Assembly: GCA_019056435.1 (NCBI GenBank)
Contig: CP077641.1
Coordinates: 4,464,001 to 4,528,000 of the forward strand
Reading direction: 5' to 3'
Source: Stutzerimonas stutzeri
Lineage (GTDB): Bacteria > Pseudomonadota > Gammaproteobacteria > Pseudomonadales > Pseudomonadaceae
Length of the DNA: 64,000 bases
Below are positions 10,447 to 21,045 of this stretch, in pieces. Below the pieces are notes generated by a model. The model was not told the origin of the DNA and did no database searches. It worked only from the letters and a program-made list of their open reading frames with translations. A program made the position numbers and the translations under genes. Numbering within the stretch: the first letter of the stretch is position 1; every line of letters begins with the position of its first letter.

Positions 10447-11439
10447 TCAGCTGCTACGTGCCCGTACCAGTCGGTTCAGCAAGGGTCGTCCGGCCAGGTG
10501 CAGGAACAGCGGTGCGCCGGCGATGAGGTAGAAGTAGTAGGTCACGAAGCGCCAGATCAGGATCGCCGCGGCGGCGGTCGGTTTGCCCACCAGTGGGGCG
10601 AGCAGCGCGGCCGAAGCCAGTTCGGCACTGCCGGCGCCGCCAGGCAAGAGGCTCAGCTGACCCGCCGTCAATGAAAGCAGCTGGACGATGAAGGTCCACG
10701 CCCAGGCAAGCTGGCTGCCGAGCCCCTGGAGGGTGAAATACAACACACTGTAGCGCAGCAGCCAGTGCAGCGTCGTCAGCACGAAAACACCGAGCAGAAC
10801 CGCCCATGGCAAACGGAAGCATTCAAGCAGGGCGTTACGAAAGCTCAACATCTTGCGCGCCCAGCTGAGCCGGCGATGCGCCCTGACACCCACACGGTCG
10901 ATCAGCCAGCCGTTGAAGAGAAACACCTGGCGGTGAAAGCGTCCAAGCAAGGCCAGCAGCACGATCAACCCCGCCAGCAGCGCCGCACTGAAACCCAGCA
11001 GGCTGGCGATATAGCTGTTCAGCGAATGGGTAACCGCGTAGATCAGCACGCCGATCAGCGCGCAGGCGAAGAACAGCAGGTCGGAGAGCTGCTCGACCGC
11101 ATAAGTCGCCGTGCCTTGCGCAGCGGCGATACCGCGCCGGCGCAGCAACGCCATCATGGTCAGCGGGCCACCAGCGCCACCGGGCGTGGCGCATATGGCG
11201 AACTCCGTTGCAATGACGATCCCGAGCGCGCGCGGTTGCGTCAGCCGGCGCCAGCCGACCAGCAAGCGCAACCGCAGCGCATTGAGGAACCAGCCGAGCG
11301 TGATCATCCCGAGCATGACCAGTAACAGGTCGATCGGAAATCGCTGCAACCGCTCGAACAATCCACTGCCGCCCAGCAGCAGCGGTACCAGCGCCGCGGT
11401 CAGCAGCGCACCGCCCAGCAGCCACCAACGACGGCTCAT
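10447..11439 (-). CDS. Flippase-like integral membrane protein (lysylphosphatidylglycerol synthase TM family)
   Basis: A 330-residue inner-membrane protein with about eight hydrophobic segments across its length. It contains the family motifs CATPGGAGGPLTMMALLR near residue 83 and LLPGGAGSAELASAAL near 266, matching the membrane half of MprF-type proteins and the UPF0104 group, which move lipids or lipid-linked substrates. There is no lysyl-transferase domain. It overlaps the deacetylase gene by 4 bp (ATGA), and a glycosyltransferase follows upstream, so the three likely act on the same envelope glycolipid. Confidence 0.85.
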   Translation of the reverse strand: MSRRWWLLGGALLTAALVPLLLGGSGLFERLQRFPIDLLLVMLGMITLGWFLNALRLRLLVGWRRLTQPRALGIVIATEFAICATPGGAGGPLTMMALLRRRGIAAAQGTATYAVEQLSDLLFFACALIGVLIYAVTHSLNSYIASLLGFSAALLAGLIVLLALLGRFHRQVFLFNGWLIDRVGVRAHRRLSWARKMLSFRNALLECFRLPWAVLLGVFVLTTLHWLLRYSVLYFTLQGLGSQLAWAWTFIVQLLSLTAGQLSLLPGGAGSAELASAALLAPLVGKPTAAAAILIWRFVTYYFYLIAGAPLFLHLAGRPLLNRLVRARSS

Positions 11440-12200
11440 GCCGCCTCGCGCGCCGCGCGCCGATGCTGGTTCAGCCAGTCGATCTTGGTCATCGGCCGGC
11501 GCCCGTCGCGTAGCAGGCGAATCAGCAGGTCGAGCCAGTATTCACGAGAGAGCCGGTGCCGCATGTCCACCGGGTGAAGCCCCAGCCGGAGCAGCGGCGC
11601 CTGGTGATGACGTCTGAGCATCTGTTCGCTGACCACGCGTGACATGCCGCGACGCCAGGCGCTACGGGCGCTCCAGACCAATCCAGGCGCCTCGATGCGG
11701 TGATAGTCGGGCAGCAAGTAGAAATGACCCGGATCGCTGGTGTAGGTCAGCCCGCTGCGCGCCAACGCCCGCCGCGCGCCGGGCCCGAGCAGCCACGCCG
11801 GCGGCACGAAGCCGTGCAAAGACCATCCCAATCGGCTGAACAGCGCCATGCCGGCCTCAAGCCGGTGCATCGCCTCGTCTTCGTCGAGCGGATAGAACTC
11901 ACCCTCATGGGTGAAGACCCTGCGCATGAACCAATCCCGCGGAGAGCGCGGCGGTGGCGCTTCGTCGGCGTGGTAACAGCCATGCAGAATCAACTCGTCG
12001 CCACGCGCCAGTCGCGTATGCAGCAGCCGGCAGAAGTCCGGGCTGGCGTCGAGCGGATTGCGGCGATGGAAATCCGGAACCACCAGCCAGGACATCGGAA
12101 TCTGCCCCAGCCGATCGACCGCTGCGACGAACTCGCGGTAATCCGGCCAGGTTTCCGGCGCCACGTCGTGCAACACCAAGAGTACGGACGAATCAGCCAT
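11436..12200 (-). CDS. DUF2334 polysaccharide-deacetylase-like protein
   Basis: A 254-residue protein of the carbohydrate esterase 4-like superfamily. Seen: LVLHDVAPETW near residue 7 (the conserved Asp position), ELILHGCYH near 70 (paired metal His) and RLGLHPVDMRH near the end (family LHP motif). Start at MADSSVLLVLHDV overlaps the end of the upstream glycosyltransferase by 8 bp; the longer frame is a shadow of that gene. It is probably co-transcribed with the GT4 enzyme and the flippase-like protein. The substrate is unknown. Confidence 0.85.
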   Translation of the reverse strand: MADSSVLLVLHDVAPETWPDYREFVAAVDRLGQIPMSWLVVPDFHRRNPLDASPDFCRLLHTRLARGDELILHGCYHADEAPPPRSPRDWFMRRVFTHEGEFYPLDEDEAMHRLEAGMALFSRLGWSLHGFVPPAWLLGPGARRALARSGLTYTSDPGHFYLLPDYHRIEAPGLVWSARSAWRRGMSRVVSEQMLRRHHQAPLLRLGLHPVDMRHRLSREYWLDLLIRLLRDGRRPMTKIDWLNQHRRAAREAA

Positions 12201-13355
12201 GGACGGCGACCGGCAGCTCGGCCGTGCCGAGCACGGCGTGGTAGTGCGCGAGCAACCCGGCCACCACCGCATCCCAGGCATGGTGCGCCTCAACATGCTG
12301 CCGCGCCTGCGCACCGATCAACCGCGGGTCATCCTCGAACAGTTCGCGCACCGCCTGTGCCATGGCGACGGCATCCAGCGGCCGACAAAGGCGACCGGTG
12401 TGAAACGGGACCAACTCGGGTAGTGCGCCCGCTCGCGCGGCAACCACCGGAATTCCGCTCGCCATCGCCTCGAGCGCGACCAGGCCGAAGGTTTCCTGAT
12501 TGCCGGCATGTAACAGCACGTCGGCGCTGGCCATGTAGCGTGCGACCTCCGCGGCAGGGCAGAAATGGTCGATGACGGTGACGTTGTCCGGAACACGGCG
12601 CGGCATGCGCGACCCGACCAGCAGCAGGTGGTAGGGCTTGCCCAGCTGACGCGCGGTCTCCAAGAGCACATGGATGTTCTTTTCCCGCGACCCCCGGCCC
12701 GCGAAGATCATCAGCCGGGTTTCCTCATCCAGCCCGAGCCTGTCGCGGATTTCCGCATCGCGGCGATCCGGGCGGAAGGTTTCCAGATCCACGCCGAGCG
12801 GTTGCACGTAGACATCGGGTACGCCGAGCCGCTGAAGCTTCTCGGCCATGACGCGACTGGGCGCGAGCACACGGTCGAAACTGCGATACAGCCGTGACAC
12901 GTAGCCATTCATGTTGGTGCCCAGCCAGTCGCCGATGCGATTACTGACCAGCAGGGCAGGTCCGAGTGATAGAAGCCGATCACCGGGACGTCCAGGCGTC
13001 GCCCGGCATCCAGTGCGGCCCAGGCGGTCATGTAGGGATCGCCCACCTCGATGACATCAGGATGAAGGATGCGCAGCTGGTTGCGCCACGGGGCGCGTCG
13101 CACCGGGAAGCGGTAGCCCTTGCCGAATGGCAGAGCCGGCGCCGGAATCTGATAGATGCCCGCACTGTGCTGATGGCGGTCACCCGGCACCAGGATGCTA
13201 TGACGGACCCCGGCGTAAAGTTGCAGGCGGCGATGCTTGGCCTCGAGGTAGGTGCGCACCCCGCCGCTCGCCGGGGCGTAGAACATGGTCATGTCTGCGA
13301 TATGCAAGATGGAGCGTCTCCGTGATCTCAGCGCAGTACTTTCGGAAAGACGCAA
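12193..13355 (-). CDS. GT4-family glycosyltransferase (frame break mid-gene)
   Basis: A GT-B-fold retaining glycosyltransferase. The N-terminal half carries ILHIADMTMFYAPASGGVRTY, with the glycine motif of the acceptor domain, and HPDVIEVGDPYM. The C-terminal half carries FAGRGSREKNIHVLLE and ETFGLVALEAMASGIPVVAA, with the E-x7-E motif typical of GT4. The two halves lie in different frames. One added C near 12959 joins them as YHSD-PALLVSNRIGDWLG, giving about 387 aa. The start is a TTG at 13355 with a weak ribosome site, so the true start is uncertain. It heads the three-gene envelope operon. Confidence 0.85.
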
Positions 13356-13468
13356 AGCGCAAACGCAGGATCAGACCCGACGTCGCCTGCCGGTCCATCC
13401 CGAAAGGTTTTGCAATGATTCAATGGACCGCCGGCATCTCCGGTCGTTCGCCGCCCCGCCGACGGCCG

Positions 13469-14343
13469 TCAACTGTCGATACGCTTGTCTCCGTCGTCCT
13501 TGCCCTGAGTCGAAGCGTGCTCGATCACCGCGTTCATCTCGGCACCGAACAGCAGCACTGCTGCGGAGATATAGAAGTACAGCAACAGGACGATGACCGC
13601 GCCGATGCTCCCGTAGGTCGCATCGTAGTTGCCGAAGTTCTGTACGTAGATGCCGAAAGCGATCGAGGCCGCGATCCAGACGATCACCGCCACGACCGAG
13701 CCAGGCGTGATGAAGCGAAACCGCTGCTCCACGTCGGGCGTGACGTAATAGAGCACTGCCACCACGAGCATCATCAGGAACACGATCACCGGCCAGCGCA
13801 ACCAGGTCCAGAGCGTCACTACGATGTCCTTCAGACCGACCTGATCGGCGAGCCACTCCATCACTTGCGGGCCGATGATCATCAGCGCTGCCGCACACAG
13901 CAGAATGATCGCCAAGCCGATGGTATAGCCGACCGAGAGCAGCATCAGCTTCCAGGTCGGCCGGCCTTCTTCGACGTCGTAGGCTCGGTTCATGGCATTC
14001 ATCAGGGAGCGAATGCCGATCGAGGCCGACCAGAGCGCGACGAGGATCCCGACCGATAACACGCCGCTCTTCTGGTTCTGCAGCTGATCGATCACTGGAT
14101 TGACCAGATTCAGCGCATCGGGGGCAGGACCAGCGAGACCTGTTCACGCAGCCAAGTGAAAAAATCCTGCAGATCGAGCATGCCCAGCATGGCGATGAAA
14201 AACAGCAGAAAGGGAAACAGCGAAAAGATGCCACGGTAGGCCAGCGCCGAGGCGTAGGTCGTCATGTCGTCCTTGCTGAAATCCTTGAGGGTGCGCTTGA
14301 GCAACTCGAATACGCCTATCCCGCCCATGTCCAGCAACGCCAT
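13469..14343 (-). CDS. YihY/virulence factor BrkB-family membrane protein (frame break)
   Basis: A polytopic inner-membrane protein of the YihY family (formerly mis-called RNase BN). Seen: the N-terminal motif SKDDMTTYASALAYRGIFSLFPFLLF, ALWSASIGIRSLMNAMNRAYDV, and C-terminal YGSIGAVIVLLLYFYISAAVLLFGAEMNA. About six membrane segments are evident. The N-terminal part stops at VLPPMR. Changing the C/G run at 14120-14124 by one base joins it to DALNLVNPVIDQLQNQ in the second frame, giving about 291 aa. Start MALLDMGGIGVFELL. Confidence 0.85.
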
Positions 14344-14658
14344 CGTCAATCCCCTACCCGTCAAGAAACCAAGCTGTTGAATTGGGACGGCCCACCTTGA
14401 CGAGAGTTCGCTGCAGATCCCGACATCGAGCCGATGCCGCTTCACGGTCGCACGCAACGCGCCCGTACAACCGATGCCCGTGACGCCCGGCGTTTCCACG
14501 GCCTGGCGGAACTTTCCTTGCTCTGGAGGCTCTGGATGGAGTCCCGCAATCGGCCGATGCAACAGGATGATTGCGGACCACTCGTCGTTCGCCGCCTCGC
14601 TGGCAACGGGATAGAGGCCAGAGATGGCTACATCGCTGACGCGACCGCAGGAGCACGA
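14344..14658. other. Divergent intergenic region, no gene seen
   Basis: About 315 bp between the YihY gene and the flippase gene, which are transcribed away from each other. Open frames here lack a ribosome site and resemble nothing recognisable. It presumably holds both promoters, but no convincing operator or promoter could be singled out by eye. Confidence 0.5.
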
Positions 14659-15930
14659 ATGAAATCGGCCTACGCAACGGATGCCCCACGCCCCACGATG
14701 AAATCCGACCTGTTCAAGTACGCCCGCCTGATCCTCACCAAGGGCAGCGGCGCCGCCTCCACGCTCGGCCTCAACATTCTCCTGGCACGCCTGCTGGTCC
14801 CGGACCTGGCCGGTACGGTTTTCTTCTGCATCGCGCTGGGTATCTTCCTGTCGCTGCTGGCCCGCCTCGGGCTGGACATCGCCTGCCTGAAGAACATTTC
14901 ATCGCTGCCCGAGGGGCAGCAACGCAGCTATTTCAACCGTGCCCTGCTGATGGCGGCGGTAATGAACATCCCGACCTTCCTGGTCGGACTGGGGGTGGTG
15001 TATTTCTCGGAAACCACCCAGGCCAACGTCGCTCATGCGGCGGTGCTCTTTGCCGTCACGGCGCTGGGCCTGTCGCTGCTGAGCATTTCCAGCGAAACCC
15101 TCAAGGCCAAACACCGTACCAGCGAGGGATTGTTCTGGCAGACCGCCTTTCAACCTGCGCTGACGCTCGTGCTCGTCGCGGCCACGGGCAGCGAGCTGAC
15201 CAGCGTGGTCGGCTGCTTCGCCGTCGCCTTCGCCCTGGCGATCGCCGGCTCCATCTGGCGCGCCCACGCACATCTGCCCGCGGCAGGCTCGGACGCACCC
15301 ATGGGCTGGCAGGACATGCTGGTGCTGTGCGTTCCCCTGATGCTCATCGCCGTGATGAATAGCGTCATCGAACTGTCCGACACACTGCTGCTCGGTGTAC
15401 TACGCTCGGCCAGCGACGTCAGCATCTATTACATCGCCGCCAAGATTGCTGCCCTGTCGACCACCCTGCTGTTCATCATCAACGGCACCATCGGGCCTGA
15501 CATCTCCCGCCGCTGGGCCCAGGGCGACCGCAGGGGCGCCTTCGCAATCGTGCGCAAGTACTCGCGCTTCATGCTGGCCCTCGCCCTGCTGATCCTGCTC
15601 GCCATCGGCCTGCTGCGCGAGTACATCCTCGCGGTGTTCGGCCCTGAGTATCGCGAGCAGGGCGTCTACCCGCTGCTCGTTCTGGCGCTGGGTTATTTCT
15701 TCGTCCTGGCCGCCGGCCCGCTGGGCATCTTCATGACCATGACCGGCAACCACCGGCGCTACATGCACAACAACATCGTGGCCTGCGTGGTCAACCTCGC
15801 GCTCAACCTCATCCTCATCCCGCGCTACGGCGTGAACGGTGCGTGCTTCGCCACGGCCGTCGCGCTGGCGCTGAAAAACGCTCTGCTCTACGTGCAGTTC
15901 AAGACCATCGAAAGGAGTCCGACGCCATGA
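14659..15930 (+). CDS. Polysaccharide flippase (Wzx/MATE-like, MVF superfamily)
   Basis: A 423-residue integral membrane protein with about twelve hydrophobic segments. It shows the O-antigen flippase pattern: KYARLILTKGSGAASTLGLNILLARLL at the start, AAKIAALSTTLLFIINGTIGP mid-protein, and ALNLILIPRYGVNGACFATA near the C-terminus. It should move lipid-linked sugar units or an exopolysaccharide precursor across the inner membrane. The start at 14659 was chosen for AGGAG six bases upstream; an alternative ATG lies at 14698. The stop overlaps the next start (ATGA), so it is translationally coupled to the pyruvyl transferase. Confidence 0.85.
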   Translation: MKSAYATDAPRPTMKSDLFKYARLILTKGSGAASTLGLNILLARLLVPDLAGTVFFCIALGIFLSLLARLGLDIACLKNISSLPEGQQRSYFNRALLMAAVMNIPTFLVGLGVVYFSETTQANVAHAAVLFAVTALGLSLLSISSETLKAKHRTSEGLFWQTAFQPALTLVLVAATGSELTSVVGCFAVAFALAIAGSIWRAHAHLPAAGSDAPMGWQDMLVLCVPLMLIAVMNSVIELSDTLLLGVLRSASDVSIYYIAAKIAALSTTLLFIINGTIGPDISRRWAQGDRRGAFAIVRKYSRFMLALALLILLAIGLLREYILAVFGPEYREQGVYPLLVLALGYFFVLAAGPLGIFMTMTGNHRRYMHNNIVACVVNLALNLILIPRYGVNGACFATAVALALKNALLYVQFKTIERSPTP

Positions 15931-17167
15931 CTGACCGGGTTAACGTAATCGCTTACGGAGCCTATGACCGGCACAACTATGGCGACCTGCTCTTCGCAAT
16001 CGTCCTCAAGCGTTACCTGGAGGCCGATGGCCGCTTCGAAGTGCTGATCGCGGCCACCAAGGCGTCGAACTTGTCCAGCTACGGTGCCTTGCCGACCATG
16101 CCTCTGAAAAAGGCGCTGGATGCCACGCGCCACCAGCCCAAGACCATGCTCATCGTTGCGGGCGGTGAATGCCTGACCGCTCAATGGGAGAGCATCATCG
16201 GCTACCTTGCGCCCCAGGCCATCTACTATCCGATCAAGGCCAGTCCCTACCTGATCGGGCACAAGGCGTTTATTCGCCTGAGCCGCCTGTTTACCTCCAT
16301 CCCGTCGGACATCCCCTGGTGCTCGGTGAGCGCGACCTGCCCGGCTACAAGGTCATGTACAACAGCGTCGGGGGCAACGAGATCAGCCGCAAGAAGCCGC
16401 TGATCCATGCGGCGATCAAGCGCAACCTGCAGGACTGCACCTATGTCTCGGTGCGTGACCGGGAAACCTCGGCCGAACTGGACAAGCTGGGCATCGAGCA
16501 CAACCTCGTACCCGACAGCGCCATCCTCATCTCCGACATCTTCACACCCAAAGTGGACCCTGCCGAGGCCGGCCACATCGTGTTCCACATCTCCGATCAC
16601 CACGCCAAGCGCCGCATCGAAGCCATCGCTCAGCAGTTGACCGAGTTGAACGTGAACACGGGCCTGAAGATCGCGCTGCTGACCATCGGCAAGGCACCCG
16701 GCCATTCCGACGACGAACCGCTCGACAAGCTGTACAGCCTGCTGGGCGCCGAGCGCGCCTACCGGGTCGACAGCGGCAAGATCGAGGACATCATCGGTTG
16801 CATTGCGACCAGCAAACTGTACTGCGGCACCAGCCTGCACGGCGCCATCACCGCGCTGGCCTATGCCGTTCCGCAGATCGCCCTGCTGCCGCAGCGCGTG
16901 ATCAAGTTGTCGAGCTTCCTGGAAACCTGGGTACCGAAGCAGTCGTGCGGCTTCGCCGAAGTACCGCAGATCAGCCAGATCGGCACCAACCTGATCAACA
17001 GTTTCGGAGAAAGCCAGCGCGCCGAACTGGACACCGTGATCGAGGCGATGAAGGCCCGTGTCCGGGCAAATCTCGACCACATGGTCGCGCTCTACGACCA
17101 GGCCCCGGCACGAGGGGAAAGCGCCAGGTCGCAACAGCCGAAGCCGGAGACGGTCACGGCAGGCTGA
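15927..17167 (+). CDS. Polysaccharide pyruvyl transferase family protein (frame break)
   Basis: A CsaB/WcaK-type family member, expected to add ketal-linked pyruvate to an exopolysaccharide or cell-surface sugar. The N-terminal part has YGAYDRHNYGDLLFAIVLK; the C-terminal part has YVSVRDRETSAELDKLGI, HISDHHAKRRIEAIA and the family motif LYCGTSLHGAITALAYAVP. The two parts lie in different frames and join near 16335 as CSVSA-DLPGYKVMYNSVGG if one base is added, giving about 413 aa. The pairing with a flippase suggests a small surface-glycan module. Confidence 0.8.
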
Positions 17168-17450
17168 GGTCGGTCATCGCTCCCTCGAGCCATTAGTGCA
17201 GGCCAGCATGGTCGGTGTCAGAGGTTGCAACACCTCGGGCACCAAACAGGAGGACGTACTGTTGCGACCGGCTGCAGGCGGGCGACCTGGCCGGCAAACG
17301 TGGGCCCGACTGCCCGTGAGGCAGGTTATCCACGACCTGCAGAGCGGTAACTGACAGCGCACAAGCGATTGTTTCAGCAGGAAAAAACTGGCCGACACGC
17401 ACCGAACGACTGTGTAGAATCCGCGCCCCGAAAAAGCAGGAGACAATACA

Positions 17451-17771
17451 TTGGTCATTCACTACCTCGCCTCTCAGGACACTGTCGCATGTGGGCGCAC
17501 CGGGTCGAGCTTGAATCGCTCCCCGGAAATCGCTCAGGTTTCCTGCAAGCTCTGTCTTCGCTCGGTCGAGAAGTCTGCGAGTGAGCCTGTACGCAAGACG
17601 CCAAGCCTCGCCGAGCTACGCGCGGCGGCCAAGGCTGAAAAAACCGCCGCTGCACAAGCGGCCAAGGCGGTCGTGACCCTCTCACCCCGCGCCGAATGGC
17701 AGCAACGCCTGGCGCAACTGCCCGGCCGTAACCGACTGCCGCGGGGCAGCCGCAGGCAGGTGTTCATCTGA
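17451..17771 (+). CDS. Small cysteine-containing hypothetical protein (TTG start)
   Basis: A 106-residue protein of unknown function. Seen: HYLASQDTVACGRTGSSL and VSCKLCLRSVEK near residues 5-45, giving one isolated Cys and a C-x2-C pair that could bind zinc. A basic, Ala-rich helical segment follows. The start is TTG at 17451 with AGGAG about eight bases upstream. The frame ends nine bases before a strong terminator, which supports a real gene. Nothing in the neighbourhood indicates its role. Confidence 0.7.
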   Translation: MVIHYLASQDTVACGRTGSSLNRSPEIAQVSCKLCLRSVEKSASEPVRKTPSLAELRAAAKAEKTAAAQAAKAVVTLSPRAEWQQRLAQLPGRNRLPRGSRRQVFI

Positions 17772-17779
17772 ACAACGCA

Positions 17780-17804
17780 GACGCCCGCTTTCAAAGCGGG
17801 CGTC
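17780..17804 (+). terminator. Terminator after the small Cys protein gene
   Basis: Stem GACGCCCGCTTT / AAAGCGGGCGTC with a one-base loop, followed by TTTAA. It may also serve the convergent chemoreceptor gene. Confidence 0.85.
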
Positions 17805-17851
17805 TTTAACGGCTAGACCACGCAGCCGGCGCATGGCGTCGGTGGCCGCTT

Positions 17852-19816
17852 TCAGGCCACTCTGAACCGCCCCACCAGTTGCTGTTGCTGCTCAGCCAGG
17901 CGCGCGAGTTCAAGGCTGGTCATGGCCGTCTGCTCCGCACCCGCACTGACCTGAATCGCCACGTCGTTGATCTCGACGATGTTCCGATTGATGTCCTCCG
18001 CCACCGCGCTCTGCTCTTCGGCAGCCGTGGCGATCTGGACGTTGCGGTCGCTGATCGCCGCGACGCCTTCGGCGATCTCCGCCAGTAGCTCCCCTGCCCG
18101 CCCGATATTGCTTGAACCGGCCTGCGCCTTGGACAGGGTCTCCTGCATGGAGCGCGCGGCTCGGTCAGCGCCGCCCTGCAAGTTGGCGATCATGTCCTGG
18201 ATGCTGCCCGTCGACTCTTGCGTCTTCTGCGCCAGGGTACGGACCTCCGAGGCCACCACGGCGAAACCGCGCCCGTGCTCGCCCGCTCTGGCCGCTTCGA
18301 TGGCGGCGTTGAGTGCCAGCAGGTTGGTCTGGTCGGCGATGCCACGAATCACATCCAGCACCGACGAGATCGAATCGCTCTCGCGCTTGAGCTCCGCGAT
18401 GATGTCGGCCGTCTCGTCGGCCTGGCCGGAGAGCTGACGGATGAGGGTAATGGTGTTCTCGATCTCGTTCCGGCCCTGCGCGGTGTTCGTGTTCAGCCGC
18501 TGGGACAGCTCGGCGGCGTCGCTGGTGCTCCTGGCCACGTCCCGAACGGTCGCGCTCATTTCGTTGATCGCTGTCACCACCAACTCGGTCCCCTGGCGCT
18601 GCCGGTCGATGCTCTCGCTCGTCTGCACGGTGACCGCCGAGGACTCTTCCGCGGCCGTCGCCACCTGGGCGGTTGCATTGCTGATCTCGCCGACCACCTG
18701 CTGAAGCTCCATCGCCATGGCGTTCAGGTTGCGGGAGATCTCGCCGAACTCGTCCTTGCCCTCGTAACGCGCTTTGGCCGTCAGGTCACGCCCGGACAAC
18801 GCGACCAGCGCCTGATTGACGTCACGCACCGCCAGTTTGATGTTGCGAATGATCAGGTACGACAGCCCGGCGACGGCCGAAAGTGCCAGGACCACCGCAG
18901 CGATTGTCACCCACAATGCACGGCGCGCCTCGTCCCTCGCCTGCGCAGCAAGTTCGCCGACATCCTGCGCCAATGCCTGCTCCAGCTCGCCCATCAGGTC
19001 GATGCGCTGGGTGGCTGTCTCGAACCAGCTTTCGCTGTTGATGCCAAGGCTCTGCCCGATCGGCACTTCGAAGCTCAGACGTTGGAGCCGGGCGACTTCC
19101 AGTGCGCTCGGCTGCTGCAGCTTTTCGTCGAGAAGCGCGATGAAGCGAGGCTCAGCCGCACGGCGAAAGCCATCCATGTACGCCGAGAACTCGCCCAGGT
19201 TGCGGCTGAATGACGCCAGCAGGGGTGCGTCGAAGCGATCCTGATTGAAGACCACGCCAAGCATGGCGCGCTCGCGCCCCGCCCGCTCCTTCATCTCAAT
19301 GAACTGGTTCAGCCCACCCAGCGCGCGCGCCAGCCCGGCTTCCTCGACACTGCGCTCCACGGCATGGGTAAAGCCGATGAGCGCCTTGATGTAGCCGGTG
19401 TACCGGGCACCGGACTCGACGTTGTTGATGGCAAAGGTGTCGATTTGAGCGCGCGTGGCCTGAAGCGCATCGAGGGCTGTCAGTGCAGCGCCGACCTGCA
19501 CGGCCTGAGCACCAGCAAGTGTCGTTTTCACAGCCCTGAGTGCCTCATCGGTCGCCTGTCGCATCCCCGGCAACCGCTGCGCCATGGTGCGGCCCTGGCT
19601 CCCGAGAAACACGCCACTGGCACCACGCTCTCGCTGCAGGGTGGTGATCAATTGGCTGACCTTCTGCGCCGCCTCACTCGCACCAACGGTGTTTTCCATT
19701 TGCTTCAGCGTGTCGTAGCTGTCGGCGATGTACAGGCTCGCCAGCCACAGGAACCCCAACAGCGGGCACAGCAGGATCAGAATGAGCTTCGAGCTCAGCG
19801 ACAGATTTTTCAACAT
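17852..19816 (-). CDS. Methyl-accepting chemotaxis protein with NIT (nitrate/nitrite-sensing-like) domain
   Basis: A 654-residue inner-membrane chemoreceptor. A membrane helix near residues 10-30 is followed by a periplasmic all-helical NIT-type domain, with the hallmark [15 protein letters not shown] near residue 60. A second membrane helix (about 290-312), a HAMP domain, and the signalling domain with hairpin tip [35 protein letters not shown] follow. It has no obvious C-terminal CheR pentapeptide. Start [11 protein letters not shown], preceded by GAGGTCC; a longer open frame exists but starts poorly. NIT domains often sense nitrate or nitrite, but the ligand here is inference. Confidence 0.93.
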   Translation of the reverse strand: MLKNLSLSSKLILILLCPLLGFLWLASLYIADSYDTLKQMENTVGASEAAQKVSQLITTLQRERGASGVFLGSQGRTMAQRLPGMRQATDEALRAVKTTLAGAQAVQVGAALTALDALQATRAQIDTFAINNVESGARYTGYIKALIGFTHAVERSVEEAGLARALGGLNQFIEMKERAGRERAMLGVVFNQDRFDAPLLASFSRNLGEFSAYMDGFRRAAEPRFIALLDEKLQQPSALEVARLQRLSFEVPIGQSLGINSESWFETATQRIDLMGELEQALAQDVGELAAQARDEARRALWVTIAAVVLALSAVAGLSYLIIRNIKLAVRDVNQALVALSGRDLTAKARYEGKDEFGEISRNLNAMAMELQQVVGEISNATAQVATAAEESSAVTVQTSESIDRQRQGTELVVTAINEMSATVRDVARSTSDAAELSQRLNTNTAQGRNEIENTITLIRQLSGQADETADIIAELKRESDSISSVLDVIRGIADQTNLLALNAAIEAARAGEHGRGFAVVASEVRTLAQKTQESTGSIQDMIANLQGGADRAARSMQETLSKAQAGSSNIGRAGELLAEIAEGVAAISDRNVQIATAAEEQSAVAEDINRNIVEINDVAIQVSAGAEQTAMTSLELARLAEQQQQLVGRFRVA

Positions 19817-20095
19817 GGTGGACCTCGGTGCTCCGGGTACATGACCGGAAGCCAAAATGACGAAGGCATGGCTGCAGAAGCGGCCGCGTCAGGCTCGGCC
19901 TGCGCGCGGACGCGGTCAGCATCGTTCTATGGGGTTCTGCAGGTGCGATGCCTGCGGGCCCTGCCGCTCCGTGACACCTATGGGCGCCGGATCGGTACCG
20001 TCCTGGGTGCGCGCATTGTCCGCGTTGCGGCAAGGGCCCCGCTGACCCAGGTCAATAAAACAGCGCCAACTATCTGCCGTTCGTCGGCTCCAGCT

Positions 20096-20928
20096 TCAGG
20101 CTTCAGCTGCCAGGAAAACCGCTCTCCATTGCCGGGGCGATTGCCCGGACTGCGCCTTGAACGCGCGCGATAGCGCAGCTTCACTGCCGTAGCCGACCTC
20201 TGAAGCGATCACCTTCAAGGGCCGTCCGCGGCGCAGGGCTTTCTGGGCCAGCCGTACGCGCCAGCTCTGCAAATACTGCCCCGGCGTAATCCCGATCACG
20301 CTGTGGAAGGTTGTCGCGAACATGCTGCGCGACATACCGGCGACCTGGGCCAGGTCATGCAGGGTCCAGTCCTGCGCCGGACGCTCGTGCATCGCCACCA
20401 TCGCGTGGCGTAGACGCGGATGCGCCAACCCGGACAGCATCCCGCTCTGCACCTCGCCACTTTCCATCACTTGCCGCAGCAGCTGGATCATCACCACCTC
20501 AAGCAAACGCTCGATCAGTGGGACACGACCGCATCGTTGCGTGAAGGCCTCCTCGAACAGCAACGACAGCACCGGCTCAGCACCTGCAATGGCGTCCAGC
20601 GGCAGGCAGACGACATCCGGCAGCGCCGATGCGATCGGATTGCCTGCGCCCCCCTCGAACGACAGGTTCGCGCAGACCATGTCCGCGCCACGCTGCGGAT
20701 CGGTGACGAAACGATGCGTTAGGGGCCGTGGGAACAACAACAGGCTGGGTCGCTCGATCTGTATCGACTTTCGCGCGTAGCGCACCTCGACTGCACCGCT
20801 TCGCACCAGATGCAGCTGCCCATGCGCGCCGTCACTCTCAAGTGTGTTGAGGCCGCATAGCGGACCGGTGTTGAAGACTTGCGCCCTACGGGGAAATGCG
20901 TCATCAGCGAGGCGAGCCGGTCTACCAT
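20096..20928 (-). CDS. AraC-family transcriptional regulator (frame break near N-terminus)
   Basis: An N-terminal cupin-like ligand domain (AraC_N/cupin_6 type) is followed by a C-terminal double helix-turn-helix: [21 protein letters not shown] and [27 protein letters not shown]. The first 15 residues ([14 protein letters not shown]) lie in another frame. Adding one base to the C/G run at 20890-20893 joins them to [16 protein letters not shown], the usual family N-terminus, giving about 277 aa. It is divergent from the exported hydrolase at 21046, its most likely target. Confidence 0.85.
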
Positions 20929-21045
20929 TTCGAACTCCTGATCAAGTTTTCAAGACTTACTATCACCAAAGGTTCCACCCGCACGCGCAAACTTTCTCTC
21001 ACCGGGCAATACCGACCGGCCACCCAACCGAGAGGAACCACCGTC

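Noticed and set aside
16247..17134. Long minus-strand open frame opposite the pyruvyl transferase gene
   Set aside because: It is the mirror of a real gene in high-GC DNA; its translation has no family features, and no ribosome site was found.
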